A DNA stretch of 64,000 bases from Microbacterium sp. H1-D42 (GTDB taxonomy: Bacteria > Actinomycetota > Actinomycetes > Actinomycetales > Microbacteriaceae), in assembly GCF_022637555.1 (NCBI RefSeq), contig NZ_CP093342.1, forward strand, positions 3,162,001-3,226,000. The letters are read 5' to 3'. The first letter of the stretch is position 1; each line of letters begins with the position of its first letter. Of the stretch, positions 26,601 to 39,246 are shown piece after piece. The notes below the pieces were generated by a model. It saw only the letters and a program-made list of their open reading frames with translations. It was not told where the DNA came from and ran no database searches. A program made the position numbers and the translations under genes.

Positions 26601-28714
26601 TGGTTGCCGCCCGTGTTGGCGTAGATGTGCGACGCCTCCTCGGTGCGCACATCCGGGTCGCCGTACTCCTCGCCCCAGGCGTTGGAGTTGATGACGACAT
26701 CGGCCCCGTGGTTGCGCACGGCGCTGTACATCACGTCATAGTTCGCACCACGCATGGCCTGCGGGCCGTCGAAGTAGAGGTAGCTGGGGTCGTAGCGATC
26801 CAGCAAGTCCTCGACGTTCTGCACGAACACGTCCGTGGAGAAGTGCTGCAGTCCGCCACCTTCCGTGGCGTAATAGATGCCGACGTCCATGCCGTAGCGA
26901 CGGATGGCATCCGCCATGGGCTTGAGCCCGTCGACGACATTGCCGTCCTCACCCTTGGGCAGGTACTTCTGGCGATCACCCGCCGGATCGGAGAACTTCG
27001 ACGGCCAGTGGTAGTTCTGCTGCAGCGCCTCGAGCGTGACGTAGCCCAGGCCCTGATCCTTCGCCCGCTCGGCCCACTGGTCGAACGAGTAGTTGGGGTC
27101 GACGAAGTAGCTGAACATCGGCGCCGCGTGGGTCAGCCCGTTCGCCCTCGCCTGCTCGAGGCGGCGGTTCGGACGGTCTTCGACCTTGAGCGTGAATTTC
27201 TTCGTGACGCTCGCGCCATCAGCATCCGTCACCTTCACAGTGAATTTGTGGTCGCCGATGCGCGCGTCCGGGCTGATGATGCCCTCGGTGCCGCTGAGGT
27301 CGGCCTTGCCGTCGACGAGGCCGTCGGCGATGGTGCCGTCAGCCTTGAGCTCGAGCCCCTTGGGCAGCGCACCGTCGATCAGCTCCCAGGTGTACCCGGG
27401 CTTGCCGCCACTGGCGTTGAACTGGAAGGGCGATGCCGAGACGCCGTAGCGGTTGCCGGTCACGGACTTGTTCCACACGTACGGCCACTCCAGGTAGCCC
27501 GTGGGAAGGGTCGCGCCCAACGTGCCCTTCTTGAGGCCGGTGCTGTCGAGTGCCTGCGTCTCGATCTTCAGCTTGTCAGCCGGGCCCGACACCGAGCTGA
27601 CGATGCCGTCGAGGCGGTTGCCGTCCTTGTCGCTGATCCGACCGTAGAAGCCCAGGTACGCGACGTCCTGGTCCTTCGCGATCGGCACGCCGTTGCCGTT
27701 GACGTCTTCCGTGAAGGTGTGCTCGATCTGCAGCAGCACCTTGTTCCAACCGGCCTTGAGAGTCACCTCCTGGCGGGTGAGATCCTTCTGCACCTCGACC
27801 GGATTGCTCGGAGCGGTGATGCAGGCGTCGTTCACGTACAGGCGGTACGAGCCGCTGGCGCCGACGTTCACGTACGCCTGCTTCGCCTCGGGGCTGTACA
27901 CGTAGGTGTGCGCGTAGACGAACTTGTCGCGGGTGTCCTCGCCCTTCTTCACCGAGAAGTAGCCGTAGAGGTCCTGGTAGTCGTCGTAGTTGCGGTTGTA
28001 CAGCCGGTCGTCGAAGTACTCCCAGTCACTCGACTCGCTCGCCTCGCCGAGCGAGTCGCCGATGGCGGGTGTGATCGTCGCCGAGCCCTCTTCGGGTGTC
28101 GCGCGCTCGTAGACCTCGATCTCAGAGAGGCCGGTGACCGAGGGGTACGGGCTCAGACCGGCGTCGATGACGATGGCCACCGAGACGACATCCTTCAGGG
28201 TGCTCTCGTGGGTGTAGATGGTCGGTGAACCCGGGTCGGCCGAGGTGCTGGTCACTCGCGGGGAGACGACGGTCGATCCGTCCGCGAGCGTGAACGTGAG
28301 GTCGTAGTGCGCGTTGACGTGACGGCTGTCACCCCACTGCGCGAGGCGCACCTCATTGAGGGCGATCGGCGATGCCCAGGTGAGTGTCACCTGGGCAGCG
28401 TCGGCGGTCTCGGCCACCCACTGCTTTCGCGTGTCGCCGTCGATCAGCTGCGAAGCGGGGTTGACGGGCAGTGCGGCGGATGCCGTGGCCGTGGCCGACC
28501 GCGCGAGGTTCGCCGCCTCGGCGACCTCGCAGCCGTAGACCTCATCGGCGACGGCCGTGTCGAACGGCCCCGACACCAGCCAGGAGTTGATGAACGGAGC
28601 GTTGCCTCCTGCCTGCTGAGCGAGCGCCGGTCCTGATGCGCCGAACACCACGCTCGTGGATATCAGCGCGGCCGCTCCGACGATCGCTATGGGCTTTCCA
28701 GGTCTGAACTTCAT
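23615..28714 (-). CDS. Secreted multimodular GH29-like glycosidase (1699 residues)
   Basis: A giant exported protein. The signal peptide ends near residue 32 (GPALA-QQ). Then come an F5/8C module (about 50-190), a jelly-roll region beginning with the SWLVSGPF motif, a putative Ig-like domain, and a GH29-like barrel (about 560-850). In the barrel YDPSYLYFDG near residue 648 matches the GH29 nucleophile strand, and the alpha-L-fucosidase C-terminal sandwich follows. Big-type Ig domains and two more F5/8C modules complete it. No sorting signal is seen. Start ATG 28714 has AAAGGA upstream. An operator-like site lies 103 bases upstream. Catalytic class is probable; alpha-L-fucosidase activity is unproven. 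Confidence 0.8.
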   Translation of the reverse strand: MKFRPGKPIAIVGAAALISTSVVFGASGPALAQQAGGNAPFINSWLVSGPFDTAVADEVYGCEVAEAANLARSATATASAALPVNPASQLIDGDTRKQWVAETADAAQVTLTWASPIALNEVRLAQWGDSRHVNAHYDLTFTLADGSTVVSPRVTSTSADPGSPTIYTHESTLKDVVSVAIVIDAGLSPYPSVTGLSEIEVYERATPEEGSATITPAIGDSLGEASESSDWEYFDDRLYNRNYDDYQDLYGYFSVKKGEDTRDKFVYAHTYVYSPEAKQAYVNVGASGSYRLYVNDACITAPSNPVEVQKDLTRQEVTLKAGWNKVLLQIEHTFTEDVNGNGVPIAKDQDVAYLGFYGRISDKDGNRLDGIVSSVSGPADKLKIETQALDSTGLKKGTLGATLPTGYLEWPYVWNKSVTGNRYGVSASPFQFNASGGKPGYTWELIDGALPKGLELKADGTIADGLVDGKADLSGTEGIISPDARIGDHKFTVKVTDADGASVTKKFTLKVEDRPNRRLEQARANGLTHAAPMFSYFVDPNYSFDQWAERAKDQGLGYVTLEALQQNYHWPSKFSDPAGDRQKYLPKGEDGNVVDGLKPMADAIRRYGMDVGIYYATEGGGLQHFSTDVFVQNVEDLLDRYDPSYLYFDGPQAMRGANYDVMYSAVRNHGADVVINSNAWGEEYGDPDVRTEEASHIYANTGGNHLVKRTPMEPWKILGTRNQDSPYYPQRDDFRLVVQEAIMNAGRGYADNNDQTIVDGRGPNWHSPEEIVTRYPKGAQEFIDVRDEMTDWYAPASDINLLESISGTTPRFLPGYGYEDDGRGNYETFAFPNASKGPQWGYATQRDNTIYLHIMKGPDGKTGFDAIPDGKLTIGGIDDKVTLVTVLNDGSKVRKATQQGAELALDLSGVTVDPVDTIIKIQTKSKKRSYALTDATVDAQPRDKGRLQLIGGGYMTYPALPADVDQVKFKSSDKKIADVSKDGLVKPGRDGKATVEVTVKAESVKKSTSVTISVKDGLAYIGDDLSSAVLRIGGKETYGTYSINEQPEYALEGRSGHGQSVRLDAADVTWHAGIVDLDGGTKTVPVAITEVDTFDFANGKVTTPQVDSLTRGAVWAEVKLDGKTVTSNRVFLDLLPTRDVASSATITSSDGSAAAKKLADGIIIDSQNLKGSGWSTSAAGSSWVQFDLDSATDLSSVGLAFNEEAQRFANAPRKIVVQTSTDGETWKDAHTANGPSGSIFWGEFNTYPVKGIAEHVRVSFPDGSAGASLDVLEVQINAVKEMSGLASITATPKVAAGKQSATVDVAGESFEGKPVAVPAKAVSLVSADPEVASISAKGVITAKAAGSTKVTVNANVNGYRASTFFFAKVAADGTLSFPDYVQGTTLSLSSGSIQVGEPVVAEVTTKVNTGATVNPAEVTTKFEFSDPRLAQVGTSNTIVLTEPVAAPVGATVRATVTYDGQTVTSEPVALTLTGANIAGTASVTVSSVRDRNGVPNGDDQDSRYVGAKAIDGDKATSWASKQSDVSPWIKLDFGSDVKVDRVNFVDRGHQVNQVVEGLLEWEGGSKFVTGLKWDGQPDNMIALDAPVTTSWLKFTIDPNNTFDNQKVGGEVGLAELSVFGPASAKGVVEAAAAPVTTAVAQQPTLPASVDAIYSDGTTGVVAVDWDVIPAEKLAKAGWFVAPGTIAGTDVKARVVVTVK

Positions 28715-28816
28715 TGTCGATCCTTTGCGGTGCGCCGCCCAGCAGGGCGACGACGTGGGGAGGGGGTGGGGAAGGGAGAGAGCTGCGGATGCCTGGATCC
28801 GGTGGAGCACGACCAG

Positions 28817-28832
28817 GCTTAAACGTTTATGC
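28817..28832 (-). promoter_or_regulatory. LacI-type operator, site 1
   Basis: GCTTAAACGTTTATGC, a near-palindrome centred on CG, upstream of the giant GH29-like gene. The same consensus GCTTAANCGNTTATGC recurs at 42385, 46673 and 51666. On the minus strand it includes CATAAA, a possible -10 box. Confidence 0.7.
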
Positions 28833-28844
28833 GAGAAGGTAGCG

Positions 28845-28872
28845 AACCCTCCTCCCAGAGTCAAGGAGGGTT
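28845..28872 (-). terminator. Hairpin after GH2 gene
   Basis: Nine-bp stem AACCCTCCT/AGGAGGGTT with a 10-base loop, 16 bases after the GH2 stop codon. It separates GH2 transcription from the operator at 28817. No strong U-run. Confidence 0.55.
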
Positions 28873-28887
28873 ACGCCGGGCGAGGTG

Positions 28888-33269
<4,382 letters not shown>

Positions 33270-33271
33270 AT

Positions 33272-33286
33272 AGAAATCTCATTTCT
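33272..33286. promoter_or_regulatory. Palindromic operator at ROK start
   Basis: AGAAAT-CTC-ATTTCT, a perfect 6+3+6 inverted repeat ending three bases from the ROK start codon. Single AGAAAT half-sites recur at 33388 and 33452 in the same divergent region, the latter just before the binding-protein start. Confidence 0.6.
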
Positions 33287-33336
33287 GAATCACCTGACGG
33301 CTCAGGCGATTCACCAGAGACTAGCGGAAGTCCCGG

Positions 33337-33365
33337 TTGACAGCATCCCCTCGCCCTGCGACACT
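33337..33365 (+). promoter_or_regulatory. Possible promoter of third importer
   Basis: TTGACA (33337-33342) with a weak -10 GACACT (33360-33365) at 17 bases. The -35 is perfect but the -10 is poor, so the call is tentative. Confidence 0.35.
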
Positions 33366-33466
33366 ACCGAATCAAGAGATTACAAAAAGAAATTTAGTAA
33401 GTCTCGTGCAGTGGCGCACCCCTTGGACGCCACGACCCCCTCTCAGCACCAAGAAATGAGAATCCC

Positions 33467-34777
33467 GTGGTTACACAACGACGTAGAACGCGGCTCCTGA
33501 CGGTCGGCATCGCCGCTGCAGCTGCCCTCGCACTCACCAGCTGCACCGCCGGCGCTCCTGACTCGTCGGGTTCTGACGGCAAGGACAGCGACGTCACCCT
33601 GACGTTCCTCGTCTCGGAGTCGCCGAACCTCACCCCCGAGTACTGGGATGCGGCGATCGCGCGCGCATCGAAGGAAGTTCCCGGCGTCAAGATCAAGAAA
33701 GTCGTCGGCGAGAACACCCCCGCCTACGCACAGCAGCTGTTCGCATCGGGCCAGGCACCCGACATCTTCGCGGCCGGCATCGCGAACGGACTCGCCCAGA
33801 AGGGGGAGCTCGCCGAATACACGCGTGAGGAGCTGGAGGCGGCTGGCATCACCGATTTCACCTCTGGCACCATCAACGGCAAGTTCTACGGCGTCCCCAC
33901 CGGCGCTCAGGCCATCCCACTGGTGTACTACAACAAGGACCTCTTCGAGCAGGCCGGCATCACCGCGCCTCCGGCCACGTACGAGGAGCTTGTCGCCGAC
34001 GCGGCCAAGCTGAAGGCGGCAGGCATCGCTCCGTTCGAGATCGGCGGCGGCGGAGAAGACACCTGGGCCACGGTCCTCACGCTGAACGCCCTCGTCGCGG
34101 CAGATGTTCTCGTTGCCGACCCGGAGTGGTTCCTCAAGCGTGAGAAGGACGAGGTGAAGTTCACCGATCCCGAGTTCGTCAGCGCATCCGCCAAGGTGGC
34201 TCAGCTGGTCAAGGACGGCTTCTCCGACAGTGCCGGCATGACCCGCAGTTACACCGACCTCGAGCAGGCATTCGTCGACGGCAAGGCCGCGATGTACCCG
34301 ATGGGCTCGTGGTTCACCGCCGCGGCAGACAGCAAGGACATGACCAACATCGGCGTCTTCGGCTGGCCGAGCGAAGACGGCAAGCCGGCTTTCCCGGTGG
34401 TCACCGGCGCAGGCATGAACGTGAACGCCAACTCCAAGAACGTCGATCTCGCCAAGAAGTGGGCTCTCGCGTTCTCTGTCAACACGGAGAACCTCGACTC
34501 CACGGTGATCACGGACGGCGCGATCGTGACTGTGAAGGGCTACACGATCCCTGACGGTGTCGGCGGTCTCTACAAGCAGATGGTCGACGCGTATGACGCA
34601 GCCGTCGAGGCGGACGCCACCGTTCCGGCCTGGGGCAACATCACCGGCGACGGTGCACTGCCCCCCGGATTCAACGACAAGATGATCGCCGCCAACGTCG
34701 ATCTGATGACCGGCAAGACATCACCCGAGGACTTCGCGAAGTACCTCGACGAGCAGTACGCCGCCGCGCAGAAGTAA
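33467..34777 (+). CDS. ABC transporter sugar-binding lipoprotein
   Basis: A 436-residue family-1 binding protein with signal MVTQRRRTRLLTVGIAAAAA and lipobox LTSC (Cys26). It resembles the 5699-6991 protein in its core (VYYNKDLF, MGSWFTAAAD), so the two importers may share ligand chemistry. Start is GTG 33467; the upstream ATG at 33456 is out of frame. Ribosome-binding match is weak. The ROK/GH2 unit lies divergently upstream, suggesting beta-galactosides as cargo, by inference. Confidence 0.94.
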   Translation: MVTQRRRTRLLTVGIAAAAALALTSCTAGAPDSSGSDGKDSDVTLTFLVSESPNLTPEYWDAAIARASKEVPGVKIKKVVGENTPAYAQQLFASGQAPDIFAAGIANGLAQKGELAEYTREELEAAGITDFTSGTINGKFYGVPTGAQAIPLVYYNKDLFEQAGITAPPATYEELVADAAKLKAAGIAPFEIGGGGEDTWATVLTLNALVAADVLVADPEWFLKREKDEVKFTDPEFVSASAKVAQLVKDGFSDSAGMTRSYTDLEQAFVDGKAAMYPMGSWFTAAADSKDMTNIGVFGWPSEDGKPAFPVVTGAGMNVNANSKNVDLAKKWALAFSVNTENLDSTVITDGAIVTVKGYTIPDGVGGLYKQMVDAYDAAVEADATVPAWGNITGDGALPPGFNDKMIAANVDLMTGKTSPEDFAKYLDEQYAAAQK

Positions 34778-34791
34778 GCGCAGCCCCAGAA

Positions 34792-34836
34792 GAGAGGGGG
34801 ACGGACGCCGACCACAGTCGGATCCGTCCCCTTCTC
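34792..34836 (+). terminator. Intercistronic hairpin between binding protein and permease
   Basis: Fourteen-bp stem (GAGAGGGGGACGGA with a complement containing one G-T pair) with a 17-base loop that can form its own small CGAC stem. It lies 15 bases after the binding-protein stop. Confidence 0.7.
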
Positions 34837-34868
34837 ACAGAAGACGACCGAGAAGCGAAGACGCACTC

Positions 34869-35789
34869 ATGAGCACCATCCAAACCAAGAGCAGCCCTGC
34901 ACTGCCCAAGCGCAGACGATCTCTGCACAGCCCCCTCCACTTTCTGCTGTTCGCCCTTCCTGGCGCAGTGCTGTACTTCGTATTCGTCCTGTGGCCATTG
35001 CTGCTCGCCTTCTGGTCGAGCCTGACCAACGAAGACGCGTACCGCGCTGAGACGTCATTCATCTGGTTCGAGAACTACGTCAAGCTGTTCACCGACCCGG
35101 CGTACCTGCAGGTTCTCGGCAATACCGTTGTGCTCACGATCATCGCGATCATCGTTCCCAACGCGCTGGGGCTCGGCATCGCGATCCTCCTCGATCGCAG
35201 CGGCTGGGCCTTCAACGCGATGCGCGCGGTCTTCTTCGTGCCCGTCATCCTCTCCTCGGTCGTCGTCGCGGTGGTCTGGCAGCAACTGTTGAAGGACGAC
35301 GGACTGATCAACTCGGTGCTTCGGAACTTCACGCCGAATCCCCCGGGATGGCTGTCCGACCCCAATCTCGCTCTGTACAGCGTCGCGGCCATCGTCGCCT
35401 GGCAGTCGGTCGGCGTGTGCGTGGTGCTCTACCTCGCGGGCCTGCAGAGCATCCCGAAGGAGCTGCTCGAAGCAGCATCCATCGATGGCGCAGGACCCGT
35501 CCGCCGGTTCTGGACTGTGACCTGGCCCCTGCTGGCACCCTCGGTCACGATCATGACCGTGCTCACGATGATCGGCGGCTTCAAGATCTACGACCATGTC
35601 AAGGTCATGACCAACGGCGGCCCCGGAGTCGGCACGACCTCGACCTTGGCGTTCGATGTCATTCAGACCGGCCTCAGCGCTGGCGCAGTAGGCTACAGCG
35701 CCGCGAAGGCCGCCGTGATGTTCCTGATCATCGCGCTCATCTCGATGGCCTCGATGAAGCTCATGAAGAAGCGGGAGGTGGACCTGTGA
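34869..35789 (+). CDS. Carbohydrate ABC transporter permease (MalF-type)
   Basis: A 306-residue permease starting MSTIQTKSSP. Six membrane segments are evident, with the EAA loop EAASIDGAGPVRRFWTVTWPL. The Shine-Dalgarno is weak, consistent with lower expression after the hairpin. It overlaps the next permease by four bases (GTGA). Confidence 0.95.
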   Translation: MSTIQTKSSPALPKRRRSLHSPLHFLLFALPGAVLYFVFVLWPLLLAFWSSLTNEDAYRAETSFIWFENYVKLFTDPAYLQVLGNTVVLTIIAIIVPNALGLGIAILLDRSGWAFNAMRAVFFVPVILSSVVVAVVWQQLLKDDGLINSVLRNFTPNPPGWLSDPNLALYSVAAIVAWQSVGVCVVLYLAGLQSIPKELLEAASIDGAGPVRRFWTVTWPLLAPSVTIMTVLTMIGGFKIYDHVKVMTNGGPGVGTTSTLAFDVIQTGLSAGAVGYSAAKAAVMFLIIALISMASMKLMKKREVDL

Positions 35790-36703
35790 GCATCACAGAG
35801 TCGTCAGTCGCCACAGAAGAGCTTGTGGCCGAAGAGGTGAGCCTCCCCCGGAAGAAGCGCCGCTGGCGCGGACCGGAGGCCACGGGGGCGAGCCCCGCGC
35901 GCACGATCCTCGCACTGGTCGTCACGGCGATCTTCATTTACCCGATCTACCTCGTGGTGCTCAACGCGTTCAAGACGCAGGAGGACATCTACAAGTACCC
36001 GGGTGTGCCGGTTATGCCGCTCACGCTGCAGAACTTCCAGGACGTGTTCACACGTCCGGACGGCCTGTTCTGGAACGGACTGATCAACAGCGTGCAGATC
36101 ACGGTGATCGGCACCCTGGTCGCCACCATCATCGCCGCGATGATGGCCCACTACATGGTGCGATCCTCGAGTTGGTTCGCGAAACTGCTGTGGGTCACGA
36201 TCCCACTCGGCCTGATGATCCCTGCGGCGACCACACTGCTGCCGCTGCTGCGCATTCTGGACACCTTTGGGATGATCGGGTCGATCTTCGGCCTGATCAT
36301 CGTCTACATCGCCGGCAACCTGCCTTTCGGTGTACTGGTGTTCAGTGGATTCATGCGCTCGATCCCCAAGGAGATCGAAGAGGCGGCGGCCATCGATGGC
36401 GCTGGTCCCATCCGGACGTTCTGGGCGATCGTGTTCCCGCTGCTCCGGCCCGCCGGCGCGAGCGTCATCATCTTCCTCGCGGTCGGCATCTGGAACGACT
36501 TCATCACTCCGCTGATCATCCTCGGGCCCGGCAGCGGCACCACTGTCACTGTGGGCATGTACCGGCAGATCAGTCAGTACGTGTCGAACTACGGAGCGGT
36601 GTTCGCCTACATGGTGCTCGCCACGATCCCGATCGTGATCCTGTTCATCTTCTTGCAAAAGTACTTCGTGAAGGGACTGGTCAGTGGCGCATCCAAGGGC
36701 TGA
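35786..36703 (+). CDS. Carbohydrate ABC transporter permease (MalG-type)
   Basis: A 305-residue permease starting at GTG 35786 (VSITESS), with GGGAGG seven bases upstream and a GTGA overlap with the preceding stop. EAA loop: EEAAAIDGAGPIRTFWAIVFPL. It ends in VSGASKG like its paralogues. The following oxidoreductase gene starts inside its last 20 bases. Confidence 0.95.
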   Translation: MSITESSVATEELVAEEVSLPRKKRRWRGPEATGASPARTILALVVTAIFIYPIYLVVLNAFKTQEDIYKYPGVPVMPLTLQNFQDVFTRPDGLFWNGLINSVQITVIGTLVATIIAAMMAHYMVRSSSWFAKLLWVTIPLGLMIPAATTLLPLLRILDTFGMIGSIFGLIIVYIAGNLPFGVLVFSGFMRSIPKEIEEAAAIDGAGPIRTFWAIVFPLLRPAGASVIIFLAVGIWNDFITPLIILGPGSGTTVTVGMYRQISQYVSNYGAVFAYMVLATIPIVILFIFLQKYFVKGLVSGASKG

Positions 36704-37973
36704 CGACAACGGCGAGACCCGCGACATCCGCTTGGCGGTGGTCGGCGCGGGAATGCGCGGCCACGCCTACGCGACAGAGGCGGCGGCGCTGCCAGGCGTC
36801 GAGGTCGTCGCGGTCGCCGAGAAGAATCCCGCCGCGCTGTCACGGTTGCGGCTGCTTTTCCCGGATGCCCGGGTGTTCGACGACTGGCAGGATCTCGCCG
36901 CGCAGCCGCGTCTCGCTGACGCGGTGATCGTCTCGCTCCCGGACCATCTGCACCGCGATGCGAGCGTCACGTTCGCCGAAGCGGGATACGACATCCTGTT
37001 GGAGAAGCCGATCGCGACCAGCCCAGAGGACTGCGACGACATCGAGAACGCTGCGCTCGCCAACGGTGTCAGCGTCACGGTATGCCACGTGCTGCGCTAC
37101 ACGACGTACACGCAGAAGCTGATGCAGCTGCTCGATGCGGGTGCGATCGGCGAGATCATGCAGATCGAACATCTCGAGCCGGTCGGTCATCACCACTTCG
37201 CGCACTCCTTCGTGCGAGGCAATTGGGCGCGCTCCGCCACCGCCCACAGCCTGCTGCTGGCGAAGTCGTGTCACGACATCGACTGGCTGCTGCATGTGAT
37301 GGGTCGCCCAGTGCAGCGGGTGAGCTCGTTCGGCTCGCTCGGCTACTTCCGCAAGGAGTCGCAGCCGGCCGGAGCGTCCGACCGGTGCGTCACGTGCCCG
37401 GTGGCATCGTCCTGCGCGTTCGACGCCGCCCGCTTCTACCGCAGCGGCCTGAACAACCCCGGGTCATCAGAGGAGTACAACGCACTGGTGATGGCGGGCG
37501 AGGTGACCCCGGAGGCGATCGACAGGGCGCTCGAGACCGGCCCCTGGGGGCGGTGCGTCTACCTGTGTGACAACGACGTCGTCGACCACCAGACGGTGCA
37601 GATGGAGTTCACGGACGGCAGGCTCGCGAGCTTCACGCTCACGGCCTTCGCCGAGGGCAGCAACCGCAAGACCCGTCTGTTCGGCACGGCCGGGCAGATC
37701 ACGGGTGACGGCCGCATGATCAGCGTCTACGATTTCCGCACGCTGAAGACGACGGTGTATGACACCGATGAGCTCGGCTTCGATGCTGCCGCCGGTCACG
37801 GCGGCGGCGATCGGGGCCTTATGAGGGCGTTCGTCTCCGCACTGCGCAGCTCGTCACCGGCGTCCATGTCCTCGAGCATCTCGGCGAGCATGGCCAGCCA
37901 CCGCGTGGTCTTCGCCGCCGAAGAGGCGCGCCAAAGCGGCGCTGTCGTCACGGTGGCGGTGCCCGCAGTCTGA
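36684..37973 (+). CDS. Gfo/Idh/MocA-family oxidoreductase with cysteine cluster
   Basis: A 429-residue enzyme with an N-terminal Rossmann fold (VVGAGMRGHAY, about 19-29) and the EKP signature (LLEKPIATS, about 104-112). Unusually, a cysteine group CVTCPVASSCAF (about 235-246) and CVYLC (about 291-295) sits in the C-terminal domain, suggesting a structural metal. Start GTG 36684 overlaps the permease by 20 bases with AAGGGA seven bases upstream. It probably oxidises or reduces a sugar delivered by the importer. The C-terminal SSSPASMSSSISASMAS stretch is low complexity. Confidence 0.9.
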   Translation: MAHPRADDNGETRDIRLAVVGAGMRGHAYATEAAALPGVEVVAVAEKNPAALSRLRLLFPDARVFDDWQDLAAQPRLADAVIVSLPDHLHRDASVTFAEAGYDILLEKPIATSPEDCDDIENAALANGVSVTVCHVLRYTTYTQKLMQLLDAGAIGEIMQIEHLEPVGHHHFAHSFVRGNWARSATAHSLLLAKSCHDIDWLLHVMGRPVQRVSSFGSLGYFRKESQPAGASDRCVTCPVASSCAFDAARFYRSGLNNPGSSEEYNALVMAGEVTPEAIDRALETGPWGRCVYLCDNDVVDHQTVQMEFTDGRLASFTLTAFAEGSNRKTRLFGTAGQITGDGRMISVYDFRTLKTTVYDTDELGFDAAAGHGGGDRGLMRAFVSALRSSSPASMSSSISASMASHRVVFAAEEARQSGAVVTVAVPAV

Positions 37974-37980
37974 CGAGGTG

Positions 37981-38026
37981 ACACAGAAGCGGCGCCGACG
38001 GGAAACCGTCGGCGCCGCTTCTGTGT
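37981..38026. terminator. Strong bidirectional terminator
   Basis: Perfect 21-bp stem (ACACAGAAGCGGCGCCGACGG, 37981-38001) capped by a GAAA tetraloop, between convergent genes ending at 37973 and 38041. The strongest hairpin in the window. Confidence 0.85.
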
Positions 38027-38040
38027 GGAGATGATTTGCC

Positions 38041-39243
38041 TCAGCGCGCGGACTGCGCCGCGACGCCGGATCGCGAGCCCGGCTGTCCCTCGTCGAAGTA
38101 CCGGATGAGCTCAGGGTCGAGCGCGGGCACGTCGCGTGCGCCCTGATCCGTGCGGATCGACTCGGCACCGAGTACACCGACAGCCACAGCCTGGCGCGCC
38201 GCTATGGGCGAGGTCTCAGTCGTTCCACCGTCACGGACGAAGCGAATGAACTCGTCGAGCAACAGCGGGTCTGCGCCACCGTGCGAACCGCTGGCCTCGG
38301 GGATCTCGATGACCTCGTCTGGCGCACCGAAGCCGGCCTTGCGAGACATCCACACGTGCACCGCATCTCCAGGACCGTCACCGACGTTCTCGAGACGTCC
38401 CTTCGTGCCGATCACGGTGTAGTTGCGCCAGTAGTCCGGCGTGTAGTGGCACTGCTCGTACGTCGCGAACACACCGTTGTCGAGCTGCATGGTGACCATG
38501 GAGATGTCCTCGACGTCGACATTCGGGTTGACCCCGGTCTGCTCGGTCGGCGGCCAGTTGTCGGTGCTGATCCAGTCGGTCATCATGTCACCGGCGGGCT
38601 TGCCGTGCTCAACGTCGCCGTACACCGTCAGACCGCCCATGCCCGAGACGCGCTGCGAGTAGCCGCCAGCGAGCCAGTGGATCACGTCGATGTCGTGCGC
38701 ACCCTTCTGGAGCAGCAGCGAGTTCACGTGCTTCTGCTCGGCGTGCCAGTCCTTGAAGTAGTAGTCACCGCCGTGGCCGACGAAGTGCCGAGCCCACACG
38801 GCCTTGACCGTACCGATCCTGCCGGACTGGATGATCTCGCGCATCAGCGTGACGACCGGCATGTGCCGCATGTTGTGGCCGAGATACAACCGCGCCCCGG
38901 TCTGCTTGGCCAAAACCAGCATCTCATCGGCATCCTCGATCGAGATCGCGATCGGCTTCTCGCAGAACACGGCGACGCCCGCGGAAAGACATGCCTTCGC
39001 GACGGCGGCGTGCGTGTCGTCTGGCGACAGCACGAACACCGCTTCGACACCTGACTCGAGCATCTCCGCGAGCTGCGCCGTCACCAAAGCCGACGGCACC
39101 TGGTCCGAAGCCCGCGCACGCGCGGAATCGGACGGGTCGCAGATCGCACGGACCTCGATGTCGTCCCTCGCCAGGAGGTCGTCGATGAGAAGTGCGCGCA
39201 CTCCGAAGCCGACGATGCCGACGGGCATCCGAGTATTGCTCAT
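38041..39243 (-). CDS. Gfo/Idh/MocA-family oxidoreductase
   Basis: A 400-residue NAD(P)-dependent sugar oxidoreductase: Rossmann motif VGIVGFGVRALL at the N-terminus, CEKPIAISIEDADEM (about 93-107), and KGAHDIDVIHWLAGG containing the conserved catalytic-type DxxH. It follows the fourth importer with a three-base gap, and GAAAGG precedes ATG 39243. Its job is presumably to interconvert the imported sugar. The substrate is not identifiable. Confidence 0.92.
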   Translation of the reverse strand: MSNTRMPVGIVGFGVRALLIDDLLARDDIEVRAICDPSDSARARASDQVPSALVTAQLAEMLESGVEAVFVLSPDDTHAAVAKACLSAGVAVFCEKPIAISIEDADEMLVLAKQTGARLYLGHNMRHMPVVTLMREIIQSGRIGTVKAVWARHFVGHGGDYYFKDWHAEQKHVNSLLLQKGAHDIDVIHWLAGGYSQRVSGMGGLTVYGDVEHGKPAGDMMTDWISTDNWPPTEQTGVNPNVDVEDISMVTMQLDNGVFATYEQCHYTPDYWRNYTVIGTKGRLENVGDGPGDAVHVWMSRKAGFGAPDEVIEIPEASGSHGGADPLLLDEFIRFVRDGGTTETSPIAARQAVAVGVLGAESIRTDQGARDVPALDPELIRYFDEGQPGSRSGVAAQSAR

Positions 39244-39246
39244 TAC

